64,000 bases of DNA, taken from assembly GCF_003201865.1 (NCBI RefSeq), contig NZ_QJJJ01000009.1, forward strand, positions 123,501-187,500, in the 5' to 3' direction. Positions 29,373-38,082 of this stretch are shown here, piece by piece. The stretch is from Methylobacterium sp. B4 (GTDB lineage: Bacteria; Pseudomonadota; Alphaproteobacteria; Rhizobiales; Beijerinckiaceae). The translations under genes and the position numbers were made by a program. The notes beneath the pieces are model-generated. The model did not search any database. It was not told the DNA's origin and saw only the letters and a list, made by a program, of their open reading frames with translations. The stretch's first letter is position 1; each line of letters begins with the position of its first letter.

Positions 29373-32300
29373 CCTCGGCGCCGTCGTCCGCGGGCGGCGG
29401 CGGGTTCGCCACCAGGACCATCTGCTCGTCCATGTCGATGCCGTGCGGCCCGAACAGCGTGGCCGCGTCGGTGCGGAAGTTGCTGGCCACGCGGTCGAAC
29501 GACGCCCGCACCTCTTCCCGGACGGAGATCTCCCGGGCCGCGCGCGCGGCCCGCGTCCCGACCTCGGCCACCACCTTGTCGCCCTCCTCGGACCTGGCGT
29601 ACCCCCCGGCGGGCTGGGCGCCGAGCGCCAGGAACTCGGTCTCGGTCACGTCCATGCCGAAGGCCGCGTAGGTCTCCCGGACGTGGGCCACGGGATCGCC
29701 CACGTAGGCGGGGACTTGCACCGTGGTCGATACGCCGTCCACCACCGCCTCGACCGCCGCCATGCCCTTGGACCACCGGCTCGTGGCGTCGGGCGCGTCG
29801 AGCCCGAGCTCGTGCAGCACCGCCGCCGCGGCCCCCCGCAGCCTCGAATCCGGCGCCCGCTCCGCGATGACCCTGGCGTCGGCGACGCCCGTGCGTCGGA
29901 TGGCGTCGAACAGGGCGCCGACGCGGGCGGGATCGGCGAGGTCGGCCATCCCGACGACGTCGTCGACGACGAACCCTTCCGGCAGGACCTTGGAGCCCGC
30001 GATCCACAGGGGCGCCTCCTCGTCCACGCGGTAGACCGGGCGCAGGCGGCCGGCGAACTGCGCCAGTTCCTCCTCCCGGAACTGGCGCTGGATCGTGCGC
30101 GCCCAGCGGCCCTCGTACTCCGAGACTGTGACCGTGACGCTGCCGCCGTTGCGGAGCGGGTGCGTGCGCCGGACCTGCGGGGGGCGGACCTCGATGGCGT
30201 AGCCCCGGTCGTCCGTGGCGAGGCTGCCGTCCTCGTTGTGCACGCAGCCGTCGCCCCAGGGGTCGATGGGGGTCTCCGGCTCGGGGTCGTCGTAGGTCGC
30301 CGCGGCGACGATTCCGTCGATGACCCGGACCGGGAACTCGTGCCTACCGACCGAGAACGCCACGAGGTGCCGCCGGGCGAAATCGAGCCCGCGGATCGCC
30401 CCGTAGTGCGCCCAGTCGCAGTTCGCCGGCTCGCCCCAGGCATCCATTAGCGCCGCGCGCGTCGCCTTCGGAGCCCCAACGAGGATACGGCCGTGGCCGT
30501 AGAGCAGCGACGCCGCCGAGATGGCGTGGCGGAAGCGCTTGACCGTCGCGGCGATGGCCCGCCGCTTCGACTTGTCGGCGCCGGCATACGCCATCTGGAA
30601 CTCCGCGGAGCGCCAGGCGCGGTCGGCGACGAGGACGGTCCGCAAGTTGAGCTCGGCGTCGAGGTGCGTGACCTGCACATCTCGGCCGCCCCAGCACTTC
30701 GACGTCAGCTCCTCGTCGGCCGAGGCGTCGAGGAGGAGGATCGGCTTCTCGGCGAAGTTGGGCTCGGCGCGCCACGAGATCCGCACGTTGGCCCCGCCGT
30801 CGAGCGTCTGGATGCGGTAGTCACGCTCGCCCCGGGCCTGCCCCGGCATCGCGTTGCCGTCGCGGTCGAGCCGGTCCCTGCCGCCGTTGAGGTCCCGGAT
30901 CACGCCGTCGTGCTTGAGCGCGGCCAGGCGCTCCTCGACGATCTTCCAGAACCGCCATTCCTCTCTCAGGTGCTTGCCCTTCGGCCGCTCGGCGAGGAGC
31001 TTAATGGCCTCGGAGTTCATGCCCGGGTGCAGCTTGCGCCCGGCTTCCTGGGCGCGTCCGCACACCTTCACGGCCGCCTCGACGAAGGCCTCGGCCTTCT
31101 CCATGCCGTGCTCCACGACCAGCATCGCCGCGACATCACGGTGCTTCCGGATGGCCTCGGCGGCGGTCCGGGCGGCGTACTGACGGGCGACCGCCAGGTC
31201 CTCGCCGGTCTCGCCCTTGTCCCGCTTGTACGTGCGCGGGGGGGCGCGGTGCTGGTCGAGCGTCGCCGTCGGGAAGATGTCCCAGCGGAAGATCTCGGTC
31301 CAGCAGCGCTCGTCGATGATGACCCCGGCGACGTGATCCAGGAGCCCGGCGGGCAGGCTCGGCGAGGTCAAGAACGCGGTCGGCACGAAGATGACCTCGG
31401 CCTCCGTGATCAGCTTGCGGGCGGCGATGACGGGGCACGTGTCGTAGTGCGAGCAGACCCGCTCCTCGGTCCCGCCGACGCCGTCCTCGACCTGGGCCTT
31501 GCACAGGTTGGCCGTCGAGATCCCCGCCGCCCGGAGCACCCGCTGGTCGTCGGCGCGCAGGCAGCCGCCGCGTTCCTTGCCTTCGAGGATGAGATACCGC
31601 GTGCCGGCCGGCAGGTCCTTGGCCGCGGCCTCCGCGTTCCGCCGGAACACCGCCGTGGCGCCGCGCGAGGACCGCTGGAAGCGCTCGACGTTCTCCGCGA
31701 TGTTGTCGTAGCTCGGCTGCATGTAGAGCATCGCGCCGCGGGCGGGCCGGCGCTGCTCCCCCTCGCCGACGGAGCCGGCGCCGAGGATGGGGCCGTTCTT
31801 CGCCAGGTCCTCGGTCGTGACCCTCACCGCCGTGCTGGACTTCCCGGCGCCGGTCGGCGTGCGGAGCAGGAACACCGGGCGGACGGGGGCTTCCTTCCCG
31901 AGGGCGTGGTCCCGGCGGACGATGTCGTGGAACTTCCGGAACACCTCGACGATGGACGTCCCGAGCCGGAGGGACTGCTCGTCCCGTTCGGCCTTCGAGA
32001 TCAGCGCGCGCTCCCGGGCCAGGGCGGGATCGGCGGGCTCGAGGACGACGTCGTCAGGCAGCTTCGCGCGCTCGGTCGGCAGCCAGGACAGGTCGTCGGC
32101 CTCCAGGCGCTCGACCGCGTGCGGAACCACCGGGACGGCGGTGACCTTGCCGGTCGCCTCGTCGCGCACGATGCCGCGGGACTTCATCTCCCCGCGCTTC
32201 AGCTTCGCCACAGAGCTGTCGATGCGCTCCCGGCAGCCGCGGACGAGCTCCTGGGGGCTCTTGAACTTCGTCCCCCCTGGCGCGAACGCGGCCTCGCATT

Positions 32301-33393
32301 CGTCCTTGAGCAGCCCGGCGAGCGTGTAGGGCCCGTCCTCGGTCAGGGCCAGGCCGGCATTGTGGAGGACGTAGGAGTAGGCGCGGCTGTGCACGTAGGC
32401 CTCGCGGCCGCCGCTGACCTTGCCCTGGGCGTCCCAGACCACGCCGCTCATCGACATGTTGACGCCGGGCCGCACGAAGCCCGACGCGGTGACGAGGGCG
32501 GGATCGATCATGGGGCCGTCGCCGACGGCGAGGGCGCGGCGCAGGTTCGGGACGATGACGCCGGCGGCGTCGATGGCGGAGACGAAGGCCTCGATCGCGG
32601 CCTGCGTGACGACCGGCGCGTGCTCGGGGCCGTGCGTGTCCGGGCGGCAGGCGCCGACCCACTCGAAGTGCCGGCCGGTCTTGTGGTGGGCGCCGAAAGC
32701 GGTGATCGGCTTCCTGTCCGCGAGGACCTCGATGGCTTGGTCGGCGCCCTCGGCGTCCTTCGCGTCGAGGGCGAAGGACTTGTTGCGGACCGGGTCGGCC
32801 GGGTCCGAGCGGTAGATCAGCACGATGCGCGGGGCGCGCCCGACGCGCCGGAATTCGGTGCGTCCTAGGTGCTGGTCGGCGAGGCGCAGGACGACGTCAG
32901 AGATCGCCGGGTTGCTGACGTCGATGTCGACGGCCAGTGCGCCGCCCGAGATCGGGCCCATGATGAGGGCCGTGTTGGCCCGGTTGTCGCGGCGCTCGCT
33001 GTTCGCCCACCAAGTCAGCTCGTCCGGGGTCGGCAAGCGCTCCTGGTACGGCCCCCACTGCAGGGTCTTCCGACTGTTGTTCGCCTGCAGGACGAGGATG
33101 GGGCCGCGGCGGCCGCGGCGCGCCTGCGGAAACAGGCTCCATCCGTTCGCGACGCAGGCCGGGGCGACGCTGCGGAAGCTCTGGCGGTGCTCCTCCTGCT
33201 GCCAGGCGAACTCGCGGGCGCGGACCTCGGCGGCGGCGTCGGCGGCGGCCTGCCGGGCGGCGCGTTCGGCGGCCTCGGCGGCGTGATCTACGGCGGCCGC
33301 GTCGCGGACGCTGACGACGCTGGCGCCCTGGAACCGCGCCATGACGGCCGCGAGTAGCGGGCTCACGTCTGTAGGAATTTCGTCGGATCGCAC
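29302..33393 (-). CDS. Large primase-polymerase/helicase-like replication protein
   Basis: A 1363-residue protein. An N-terminal Ala/Arg coiled-coil region (~35-70) precedes an archaeo-eukaryotic primase-like domain (~75-250): ANTALIMGPISGGALAVDID with the metal-binding DxD at 156-158, and AFGAHHKTGRHFEWVGACR holding the conserved His. A P-loop, LRTPTGAGKSS, is at ~509-516 and a Walker B-like GVIIDERCW at ~690. A third conserved block, ILLLDASADEEL, lies near 885. The layout suggests a primase fused to an SF2-like or DEAD-like helicase. The last ~350 residues match nothing I know. It is the terminal gene of a long minus-strand operon. Roles in priming and unwinding are inferred. Confidence 0.7.
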   Translation of the reverse strand: MRSDEIPTDVSPLLAAVMARFQGASVVSVRDAAAVDHAAEAAERAARQAAADAAAEVRAREFAWQQEEHRQSFRSVAPACVANGWSLFPQARRGRRGPILVLQANNSRKTLQWGPYQERLPTPDELTWWANSERRDNRANTALIMGPISGGALAVDIDVSNPAISDVVLRLADQHLGRTEFRRVGRAPRIVLIYRSDPADPVRNKSFALDAKDAEGADQAIEVLADRKPITAFGAHHKTGRHFEWVGACRPDTHGPEHAPVVTQAAIEAFVSAIDAAGVIVPNLRRALAVGDGPMIDPALVTASGFVRPGVNMSMSGVVWDAQGKVSGGREAYVHSRAYSYVLHNAGLALTEDGPYTLAGLLKDECEAAFAPGGTKFKSPQELVRGCRERIDSSVAKLKRGEMKSRGIVRDEATGKVTAVPVVPHAVERLEADDLSWLPTERAKLPDDVVLEPADPALARERALISKAERDEQSLRLGTSIVEVFRKFHDIVRRDHALGKEAPVRPVFLLRTPTGAGKSSTAVRVTTEDLAKNGPILGAGSVGEGEQRRPARGAMLYMQPSYDNIAENVERFQRSSRGATAVFRRNAEAAAKDLPAGTRYLILEGKERGGCLRADDQRVLRAAGISTANLCKAQVEDGVGGTEERVCSHYDTCPVIAARKLITEAEVIFVPTAFLTSPSLPAGLLDHVAGVIIDERCWTEIFRWDIFPTATLDQHRAPPRTYKRDKGETGEDLAVARQYAARTAAEAIRKHRDVAAMLVVEHGMEKAEAFVEAAVKVCGRAQEAGRKLHPGMNSEAIKLLAERPKGKHLREEWRFWKIVEERLAALKHDGVIRDLNGGRDRLDRDGNAMPGQARGERDYRIQTLDGGANVRISWRAEPNFAEKPILLLDASADEELTSKCWGGRDVQVTHLDAELNLRTVLVADRAWRSAEFQMAYAGADKSKRRAIAATVKRFRHAISAASLLYGHGRILVGAPKATRAALMDAWGEPANCDWAHYGAIRGLDFARRHLVAFSVGRHEFPVRVIDGIVAAATYDDPEPETPIDPWGDGCVHNEDGSLATDDRGYAIEVRPPQVRRTHPLRNGGSVTVTVSEYEGRWARTIQRQFREEELAQFAGRLRPVYRVDEEAPLWIAGSKVLPEGFVVDDVVGMADLADPARVGALFDAIRRTGVADARVIAERAPDSRLRGAAAAVLHELGLDAPDATSRWSKGMAAVEAVVDGVSTTVQVPAYVGDPVAHVRETYAAFGMDVTETEFLALGAQPAGGYARSEEGDKVVAEVGTRAARAAREISVREEVRASFDRVASNFRTDAATLFGPHGIDMDEQMVLVANPPPPADDGAEVIPLPVGTGSGPAVQSEPDAAAA

Positions 33394-33429
33394 GGGGGCT
33401 CGCTCTCGGGGTGCGCTGCTGCGGGGTCG

Positions 33430-33651
33430 TCAAGTGCAGGAAAGCGGGCAAGACTTCTGAACAGTGTTCAACTTGCCTATTCCCAGCAAGCGAATCCGCA
33501 CGGTCCCGTCCCGAAGGCTGATTGTCGCCGCGTCGCCGAATACGTCAACGGCTATTCGTACGGCTGCGGCATCCGCGACGGCGCTAATAGGCCCCAAAGT
33601 TAAAGTTGACGGTAGGCGATCAGTCTCCCGACGACAGTGCTCCCACGCCAC
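33430..33651 (-). CDS. Possible small protein, unknown
   Basis: A 73-residue frame between two real genes. It overlaps the 3' end of the preceding gene by 32 bp and ends 36 bases before the primase gene. The part from LPSTLTLGPISAVADAAAVR to VRIRLLGIGK looks like alternating beta-strands, and the GC content is below that of its neighbours. There is no family match and no strong ribosome binding site. It may be spurious. Confidence 0.3.
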   Translation of the reverse strand: MAWEHCRRETDRLPSTLTLGPISAVADAAAVRIAVDVFGDAATISLRDGTVRIRLLGIGKLNTVQKSCPLSCT

Positions 33652-34048
33652 GCCGAGGGCATTCGGGAACGCCCTCGTCGAACTCCCCGTACAGGTCCAG
33701 GCGCTCGGGGTCCTTGTCGTCCTGGGTCACGATGAATGAGCCGCAGCGCCCGTCCGCCGTATCGTAGCGCCCGCCGAACCCGGGCATCCGCGCGCGGGTG
33801 CTCAGACCGGTGCCCACGACCCGGCTGACGACGCGGCCGGTGCGGGGATCCTCGACCCCGCATTGGACCCGGATCTTCCACGTTGCCGGGCCGGCCGGCT
33901 CAGCGTCGACGATGCCGTAGCGGCGGAGGCCTCCCGGCATGTCCTCGGTCAAGGCCCACTGCCAGCCCGAGTTGAAGGTCGGCCAGAGCTCATCCGAGAG
34001 CGCGACGGAAGGAGCGAGGGCGGCAACGGCAAGGATCAGAACGCGCAT
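33620..34048 (-). CDS. Small secreted protein, unknown
   Basis: A 142-residue protein with a clear signal peptide (VLILAVAALAPSVALSDEL) and a beta-rich mature part. Cysteines at CGVEDPRTG, GRCGSF and VPECPRRG could form disulfides. A periplasmic or secreted location is unusual among the replication genes around it. It is separated by 12 bases from the next gene upstream and fits the operon. No family recognised. Confidence 0.6.
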   Translation of the reverse strand: MRVLILAVAALAPSVALSDELWPTFNSGWQWALTEDMPGGLRRYGIVDAEPAGPATWKIRVQCGVEDPRTGRVVSRVVGTGLSTRARMPGFGGRYDTADGRCGSFIVTQDDKDPERLDLYGEFDEGVPECPRRGVGALSSGD

Positions 34049-34060
34049 TCTAGGAGACCT

Positions 34061-34420
34061 TCAGAGAGGATTGAGGGCCCACGCGCTGCCGTCGGCTTCG
34101 AGCCAGACGACGTCGGCGTGTGTGATGACGGCGCCTGTGTCCCGGCGCCGGAAGCCGGCCTCGGACAGGCGGTAGCCGATGCGGACGGCGGTCCGCGGGC
34201 GCGGCCTTTCGAGGGGTGTCCCCGCCACCCAGGCGTGGACGTCCCTGCTAGCCTTCCGCAGGCACCGGAGGCGGGAGGCCTCCGACGCCCGGAGAGTGCA
34301 GTCCGACAGGGCCAGGGCCGGCACGTGGGCGGCGACGAGGCCGCGCACACGGACCGACCAGCAGCGCTGGCCGCGGTTGTAGTAGGCCTGGGTCAGAGCG
34401 TCGGGAGCGGGGGGAAGCAC
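34061..34420 (-). CDS. Small hypothetical protein, GTG start
   Basis: A 119-residue protein whose convincing part begins ALTQAYYNRGQRCWSVRVRG and ends ITHADVVWLEADGSAWALNPL. It is rich in Arg and Trp with predicted beta-strands, suggesting nucleic-acid contact, but there is no known motif. No ATG is available; GTG 34420 overlaps the end of the preceding gene by 28 bp, consistent with translational coupling. Function unknown. Confidence 0.55.
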   Translation of the reverse strand: MLPPAPDALTQAYYNRGQRCWSVRVRGLVAAHVPALALSDCTLRASEASRLRCLRKASRDVHAWVAGTPLERPRPRTAVRIGYRLSEAGFRRRDTGAVITHADVVWLEADGSAWALNPL

Positions 34421-34605
34421 AGGGCCAGGGCCTCCGCCTCGCGGGCCATCCGGACGGCGTCCGCCCGGCTGATGCGACCCGCCGCGTCCAGCGCGATGAC
34501 ACGCTCGATGCGGAGCGTGGCGGCGATGCCGACAAGGCCGCAGCAGCGCCGCGTCGCCCACGCGGAGCGGACGTCATCGCGGATGGCGTGGAGATCCTCA
34601 CGCAT
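34393..34605 (-). CDS. Small helical hypothetical protein
   Basis: A 70-residue, largely helical protein (MREDLHAIRDDVRSAWATRR at the start, DAVRMAREAEALALCFPP near the end). It overlaps the upstream gene by 8 bp and the downstream one by 28 bp, typical of a tightly packed phage- or plasmid-style operon. No domain recognised. Confidence 0.5.
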   Translation of the reverse strand: MREDLHAIRDDVRSAWATRRCCGLVGIAATLRIERVIALDAAGRISRADAVRMAREAEALALCFPPLPTL

Positions 34606-34843
34606 AGAGGATCTCCAGCGTGCCGGTGGCGTACTCGACCGCCTCGGCCGCCTGGAGGGCGGCCTCGACCGGGGAGAGCTCGCCGATCCGCACCAAGACC
34701 TGGATCGCGGCGAGATGGCTCTGCGCGATGCGGCCGGCCCCCTCCGGGACGCGCCCGGCGGCGACGGCGGCGGCGAGGCGGATCTGGCAGAGCTCGACGA
34801 TGGGCGAGCCGGCGGGATGGAAAGGGCGGGTTTCGCGACGCAT
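34598..34843 (-). CDS. Small helical hypothetical protein
   Basis: An 81-residue all-helical protein (VELCQIRLAAAVAAGRVPEG, AIQVLVRIGELSPVEAALQA). It begins 10 bases after the AAA+ ATPase gene and ends overlapping the next start. It could be a small partner of the ATPase. No motif supports a function. Confidence 0.5.
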   Translation of the reverse strand: MRRETRPFHPAGSPIVELCQIRLAAAVAAGRVPEGAGRIAQSHLAAIQVLVRIGELSPVEAALQAAEAVEYATGTLEILYA

Positions 34844-34853
34844 GATCCCCTCC

Positions 34854-36503
34854 TCAGTTGGCCAGCCGCGGATCGGACCGGAGCGCGACGAGGCGTTCGA
34901 CCGCCCGCCGGAGCGGCCGCATGCTGCCTCCCTGCCAGCCCTGGAGCGCCTTGATCTCGGACGCGTCGAGGTCCGGGAGCCAGACGGCGTCCGTGCCCGC
35001 CTCGCGCCGCAGCGCCCGCACGATGCCCCTGGCGACGACCGGGAGATCCTGACGCCGCGGAGAGGGCCAGGGCACTACCGTGAGCCGGTCCAGCAGGGGG
35101 CCCCGGAGCGGATCGACGCGATTCGCCGTCATGATCAGGGACAGGCCCGACAGGTCGGTCTCGGCGTCGAGTCCCGGGTCCCGGTAGACATGGCGCCGCG
35201 AAGGCTCCGTCACCGCCAGGAGGGACGCGGTTAGGAGACCGTTAAGGTCTGACGTGCCGATCTTGTCCGCCTCGTCGATGACGAGGCCGACCGTCGCGCT
35301 GCCGGCCGACAGCATGAGTTGGCCGGGCACGCTGAGACGGGCTGTGTGATACATCCGGCTCGTCCCGCCGAATGACGCCCCGTCGCTCGTGCCGCCGGCC
35401 GGGAACACGGACGTGGTCAGCCCGAGCCGCTCCAGCAGGCGCACGGAGCACTCTGACTTTCCCGATCCCTGGGCGCCGACCAGAAGGTGCCCGGGCAGGA
35501 CGACGCGGTCGCGGCCGGCGAGCGGCGCGAGCATCCGCGCGATCTCCGCCGCTGCCCAGGGCGTCTCCTCGACGAGGCCGTCGCGGATCTCGGCCAGGTC
35601 GCCCACCGCGACCGAGGGAAGCGGCGCCTTCGCCAGCTTCTTGTAGGGAGCCATGACGCCCGTGAGGTGATCTAGGCTGCCCGAGACGAGCGGACGCCGC
35701 GCCGGACCGCCCTCCGGTGCCGGGGTGGCCGGGGCCGCGGGGACGGCCTTCCGCACCGGTCGGGGAGCGGGCCGCAGGGGCCGGCGCCGCAGCGGGCCGG
35801 GCCGCTCCAGGTCCATGAAGTCGTCGAAGTCCGGATCGGGCGGGATGTCATCGGCGATGCCGTCGAGGAGGGCCGCGGTCGCATGCTCATGGAGCAGCGT
35901 GACCTCCGTCTGCATGCTGAGGCACTGCCGGGCGATGAGCCTCGCCGGCATCCGCGGCATGGGGCCGTAGTCGTCCGGCTCGTCCTCGCCGCGGCCGTCC
36001 GTCGAGACGTGCAGCGCCTCCACGAGGGTGATCCACAGCTCGTAAAGGCAGAGAGAGGAGTGGTCGCCGGCGAGGAGCAGCGAGAACGCCCTCCTGACGG
36101 TCATCCGCGCCCCGGTGCGGTCGCCGGCGAGCATCAGCAGGATGGCCGCATGGTCGCGCCAGTCCTGATGCGCACTCCGGGCTACGCGGAACCGATCCTG
36201 GCTATGGACGAATGCGTCTGCGACGCAGGCGACTTGCCGGAGCCCCTGCAGCGTAGGCTCTCGGCGGACGGCCTCCAGCGCCTGCAAGGTCTTCAGGCTC
36301 AGATGGCTCACGTTCCGCACCGCGAGAGTAGCCCCGGCGGCGCGGGCGGCCTGGTCGAGGACGTCCCCGGGCTCGGCGCCCTGGTAGAGCTCGGCGAGCG
36401 TGAGGACGTGATCGTGGGGGCGTGTCTGGGCTGCCCGGTCTGCGGCCTCGATATCGGCGCGCATCTCCGCGGCAGCCGCCTCGAAGGGCGACTTGCTCGT
36501 CAT
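34854..36503 (-). CDS. AAA+ ATPase, Lon-like but lacking a protease domain
   Basis: About 549 residues from MTSKSPFEAA; an ATG five codons earlier is also possible. The N-terminal ~240 residues are helical and unlike known domains, followed by a Pro/Arg linker. Counting from the upstream ATG, the AAA+ module covers ~300-550: Walker A GAQGSGKS at 348-355, Walker B LVIDEADKI at 412-420, sensor-1 Asn in MTANRVD and the arginine in PLLDRLTVVPWP. The segment GGTSRMYHTARLSVPGQLML and DLNGLLTASLLAVTEPS are close to Lon ATPases, but no Ser-Lys protease domain follows. Likely a remodelling or loading ATPase for the element's replication proteins. Confidence 0.75.
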   Translation of the reverse strand: MTSKSPFEAAAAEMRADIEAADRAAQTRPHDHVLTLAELYQGAEPGDVLDQAARAAGATLAVRNVSHLSLKTLQALEAVRREPTLQGLRQVACVADAFVHSQDRFRVARSAHQDWRDHAAILLMLAGDRTGARMTVRRAFSLLLAGDHSSLCLYELWITLVEALHVSTDGRGEDEPDDYGPMPRMPARLIARQCLSMQTEVTLLHEHATAALLDGIADDIPPDPDFDDFMDLERPGPLRRRPLRPAPRPVRKAVPAAPATPAPEGGPARRPLVSGSLDHLTGVMAPYKKLAKAPLPSVAVGDLAEIRDGLVEETPWAAAEIARMLAPLAGRDRVVLPGHLLVGAQGSGKSECSVRLLERLGLTTSVFPAGGTSDGASFGGTSRMYHTARLSVPGQLMLSAGSATVGLVIDEADKIGTSDLNGLLTASLLAVTEPSRRHVYRDPGLDAETDLSGLSLIMTANRVDPLRGPLLDRLTVVPWPSPRRQDLPVVARGIVRALRREAGTDAVWLPDLDASEIKALQGWQGGSMRPLRRAVERLVALRSDPRLAN

Positions 36504-36597
36504 TTCGGTTTCCTGCATCCGTCGTAGTGGCGGGCCCTCAGCTCAAGCCGAGGCGGTCCCGTGGGGCGAAGCTACACTTCCACCCCCTAACAAGGGG

Positions 36598-37149
36598 TTA
36601 AGCGTCGTCGTCGAGGGCGGGCGCACGGTGCTCGGAGCGTTCGGCGACGAGGCGAAAAACGAGCGCGCGAGCCTGCTGTGCGATGACGTGCATCGTGGCG
36701 TCGACGTCGTGCCCGACAGGCGGGCCGGCGAAGGCGGGGTGCCGCGCGTGCAGCCCGGAGCGGTTTCCGATGGCGTTGGTCTTTAGCAGCCGGGCGCAGG
36801 CCAGCATCATGTCGCCGGTGACCCGGGGCCATGGCTCAGCGGCAGCCTCGCCGAGGGCTCGCAGGATCGGCGCCGGGAGTCCGTAGCGGCCTATGCGGTC
36901 GCGCTGGCAGGTCCGGGGATTCAAACCGGTGACGAGGGCGAGCGCCTGGACCCATTCGGGCCCGAAGACGGCCTTCGCCGCGACGTCGACGGCCTCCAAG
37001 ATGTCGACCGAGATTACCTTCATCTCGTACTCGCGGCCGCCGGCGGTCGCTGTGCGTCCGTGAAAGGTGCAGGGCTCGCCGTCGAGCGTGCCGACGCAGA
37101 CGCCACCGTCAGTCGGCTGGGGCATGGGGCTGAGTACGAGGCGCGGCAT
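36598..37149 (-). CDS. Hypothetical protein
   Basis: A 183-residue protein with a short beta-rich N-terminus containing GGVCVGTLDGEPCTFHGRTA. The helical C-terminal part includes NPRTCQRDRIGRYGLPAPIL, which resembles a helix-turn-helix (an operator-recognition segment after LALVTGL). It might bind DNA, but no standard family is evident. ATG 37149 starts the meaningful part. It lies 76 bases from the next gene upstream. Confidence 0.55.
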   Translation of the reverse strand: MPRLVLSPMPQPTDGGVCVGTLDGEPCTFHGRTATAGGREYEMKVISVDILEAVDVAAKAVFGPEWVQALALVTGLNPRTCQRDRIGRYGLPAPILRALGEAAAEPWPRVTGDMMLACARLLKTNAIGNRSGLHARHPAFAGPPVGHDVDATMHVIAQQARALVFRLVAERSEHRAPALDDDA

Positions 37150-37225
37150 TTGTGGGCTCCTGACGTGCGGAAGGGCGGCCCGGTCGGGACCGCCCTGATG
37201 TGGTGTTCGCCGTGGCGCCGGTGGG

Positions 37226-37510
37226 TCAGGCGTAGGCGGAGCGTGGGACGAGGACGAACCGCTGCGCCGCGTAGCGCCGGTCGATGAGGATGTGGGTGGC
37301 GTCCCAGGACCGGACGGTGACACCGTTGCCGATGTGGGCCGGGACGTCGCCGCCGAACGTCGGCAGCTCGCCGAGGTCGAGGCCGCCCTCGGCGGTCGTG
37401 ACGCCCTGCTCGTCGCAGGCCTCGACGTAGGCCTCGACGAGGTCCCAGAGCCTGAGGAGGGAGGGCGCCGCGAGGGCGCGCTCCGAGAGGGTGTGGAGGG
37501 TCTGGCTCAT
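37226..37510 (-). CDS. Small hypothetical protein
   Basis: A 94-residue protein with a helical N-terminus (LRLWDLVEAYVEACDEQGV) and a beta-rich C-terminus. It starts 11 bases after the preceding gene, so it is within the same operon. No family recognised. Confidence 0.55.
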   Translation of the reverse strand: MSQTLHTLSERALAAPSLLRLWDLVEAYVEACDEQGVTTAEGGLDLGELPTFGGDVPAHIGNGVTVRSWDATHILIDRRYAAQRFVLVPRSAYA

Positions 37511-37521
37511 GTCCGGTCCCC

Positions 37522-37947
37522 TCAGGCGGCCTTGGCGGGGAGCTCGCCGAACCCGCGGAGGGCGGCCCTGAGCACGGCCTCCTTGGCCTTGGCCGTGAGG
37601 TCGACCCTGTCAAGCTTCGACTGCTTCGGATGGACCTCCTCGGAGCCGGCCGAGGTCACGAACCATCCCTTGGCGGTCCGCTTCAGCGCGAAGGAGATGA
37701 CGGTCTTCCGGTACTTGTAGGAGCTTGCGGTCGGGCCGGCCTCGCGAAACGCGTAGAGGCAGCCCACACGGTTGCTGTAGGCGACGCCGGCGTCGTCGAG
37801 GCGCTGCTCTGCGCGCTCGGCCGCGGCGATGATCTGGCCGGCGGTCGGGAAGACCTTGGCGCGGCCCTTGATGGCGTCGAGCGCCGCGGCGAGATCGTCG
37901 AGGTGCTCGGGCAAGAGCACGATGCTGGAGAAGGTTTTGCTGGCCAT
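37522..37947 (-). CDS. Hypothetical protein, first gene of the minus-strand operon
   Basis: A 141-residue protein: helices (LLPEHLDDLAAALDAIKGRA), a short beta region (YKYRKTVISFALKRTAKGWF) and a helical Lys/Ala end. ATG 37947 is chosen; longer frames run into the control region. It is the promoter-proximal gene of the operon running to the primase gene. Many phage-like elements place a regulator here, but I see no classical HTH. Confidence 0.55.
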   Translation of the reverse strand: MASKTFSSIVLLPEHLDDLAAALDAIKGRAKVFPTAGQIIAAAERAEQRLDDAGVAYSNRVGCLYAFREAGPTASSYKYRKTVISFALKRTAKGWFVTSAGSEEVHPKQSKLDRVDLTAKAKEAVLRAALRGFGELPAKAA

Positions 37948-38044
37948 GATGCGGTTTCCTGCTGCCGTGATGGCCCCCGGTTCAAACCGAGGCAACCATG
38001 TCCGATATGATAGGACAAACAAGTCGCAGTGCAAGCCCCGAAAC

Positions 38045-38071
38045 GAAAAAGGCCCGGCGCGATGCCAGGCC
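38045..38071 (-). terminator. Intrinsic terminator, minus strand
   Basis: On the minus strand GGCCTGGC, a 5-base loop and GCCGGGCC form an 8-bp stem (one G-U) followed by TTTTTC. No protein gene lies on the minus strand immediately upstream, so it must end a non-coding transcript coming from the repeat region. Confidence 0.75.
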
Positions 38072-38082
38072 CATTCGGTCTC

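Noticed and set aside
30493..32868. 791-residue plus-strand frame opposite the primase/helicase gene
   Set aside because: The opposite strand has recognisable P-loop and primase motifs; this frame has none.
33445..33460. GAAC-N3-GTTC considered as a LexA box before the primase gene
   Set aside because: Alphaproteobacterial LexA uses a GTTC-N7-GTTC direct repeat; spacing and orientation do not fit.
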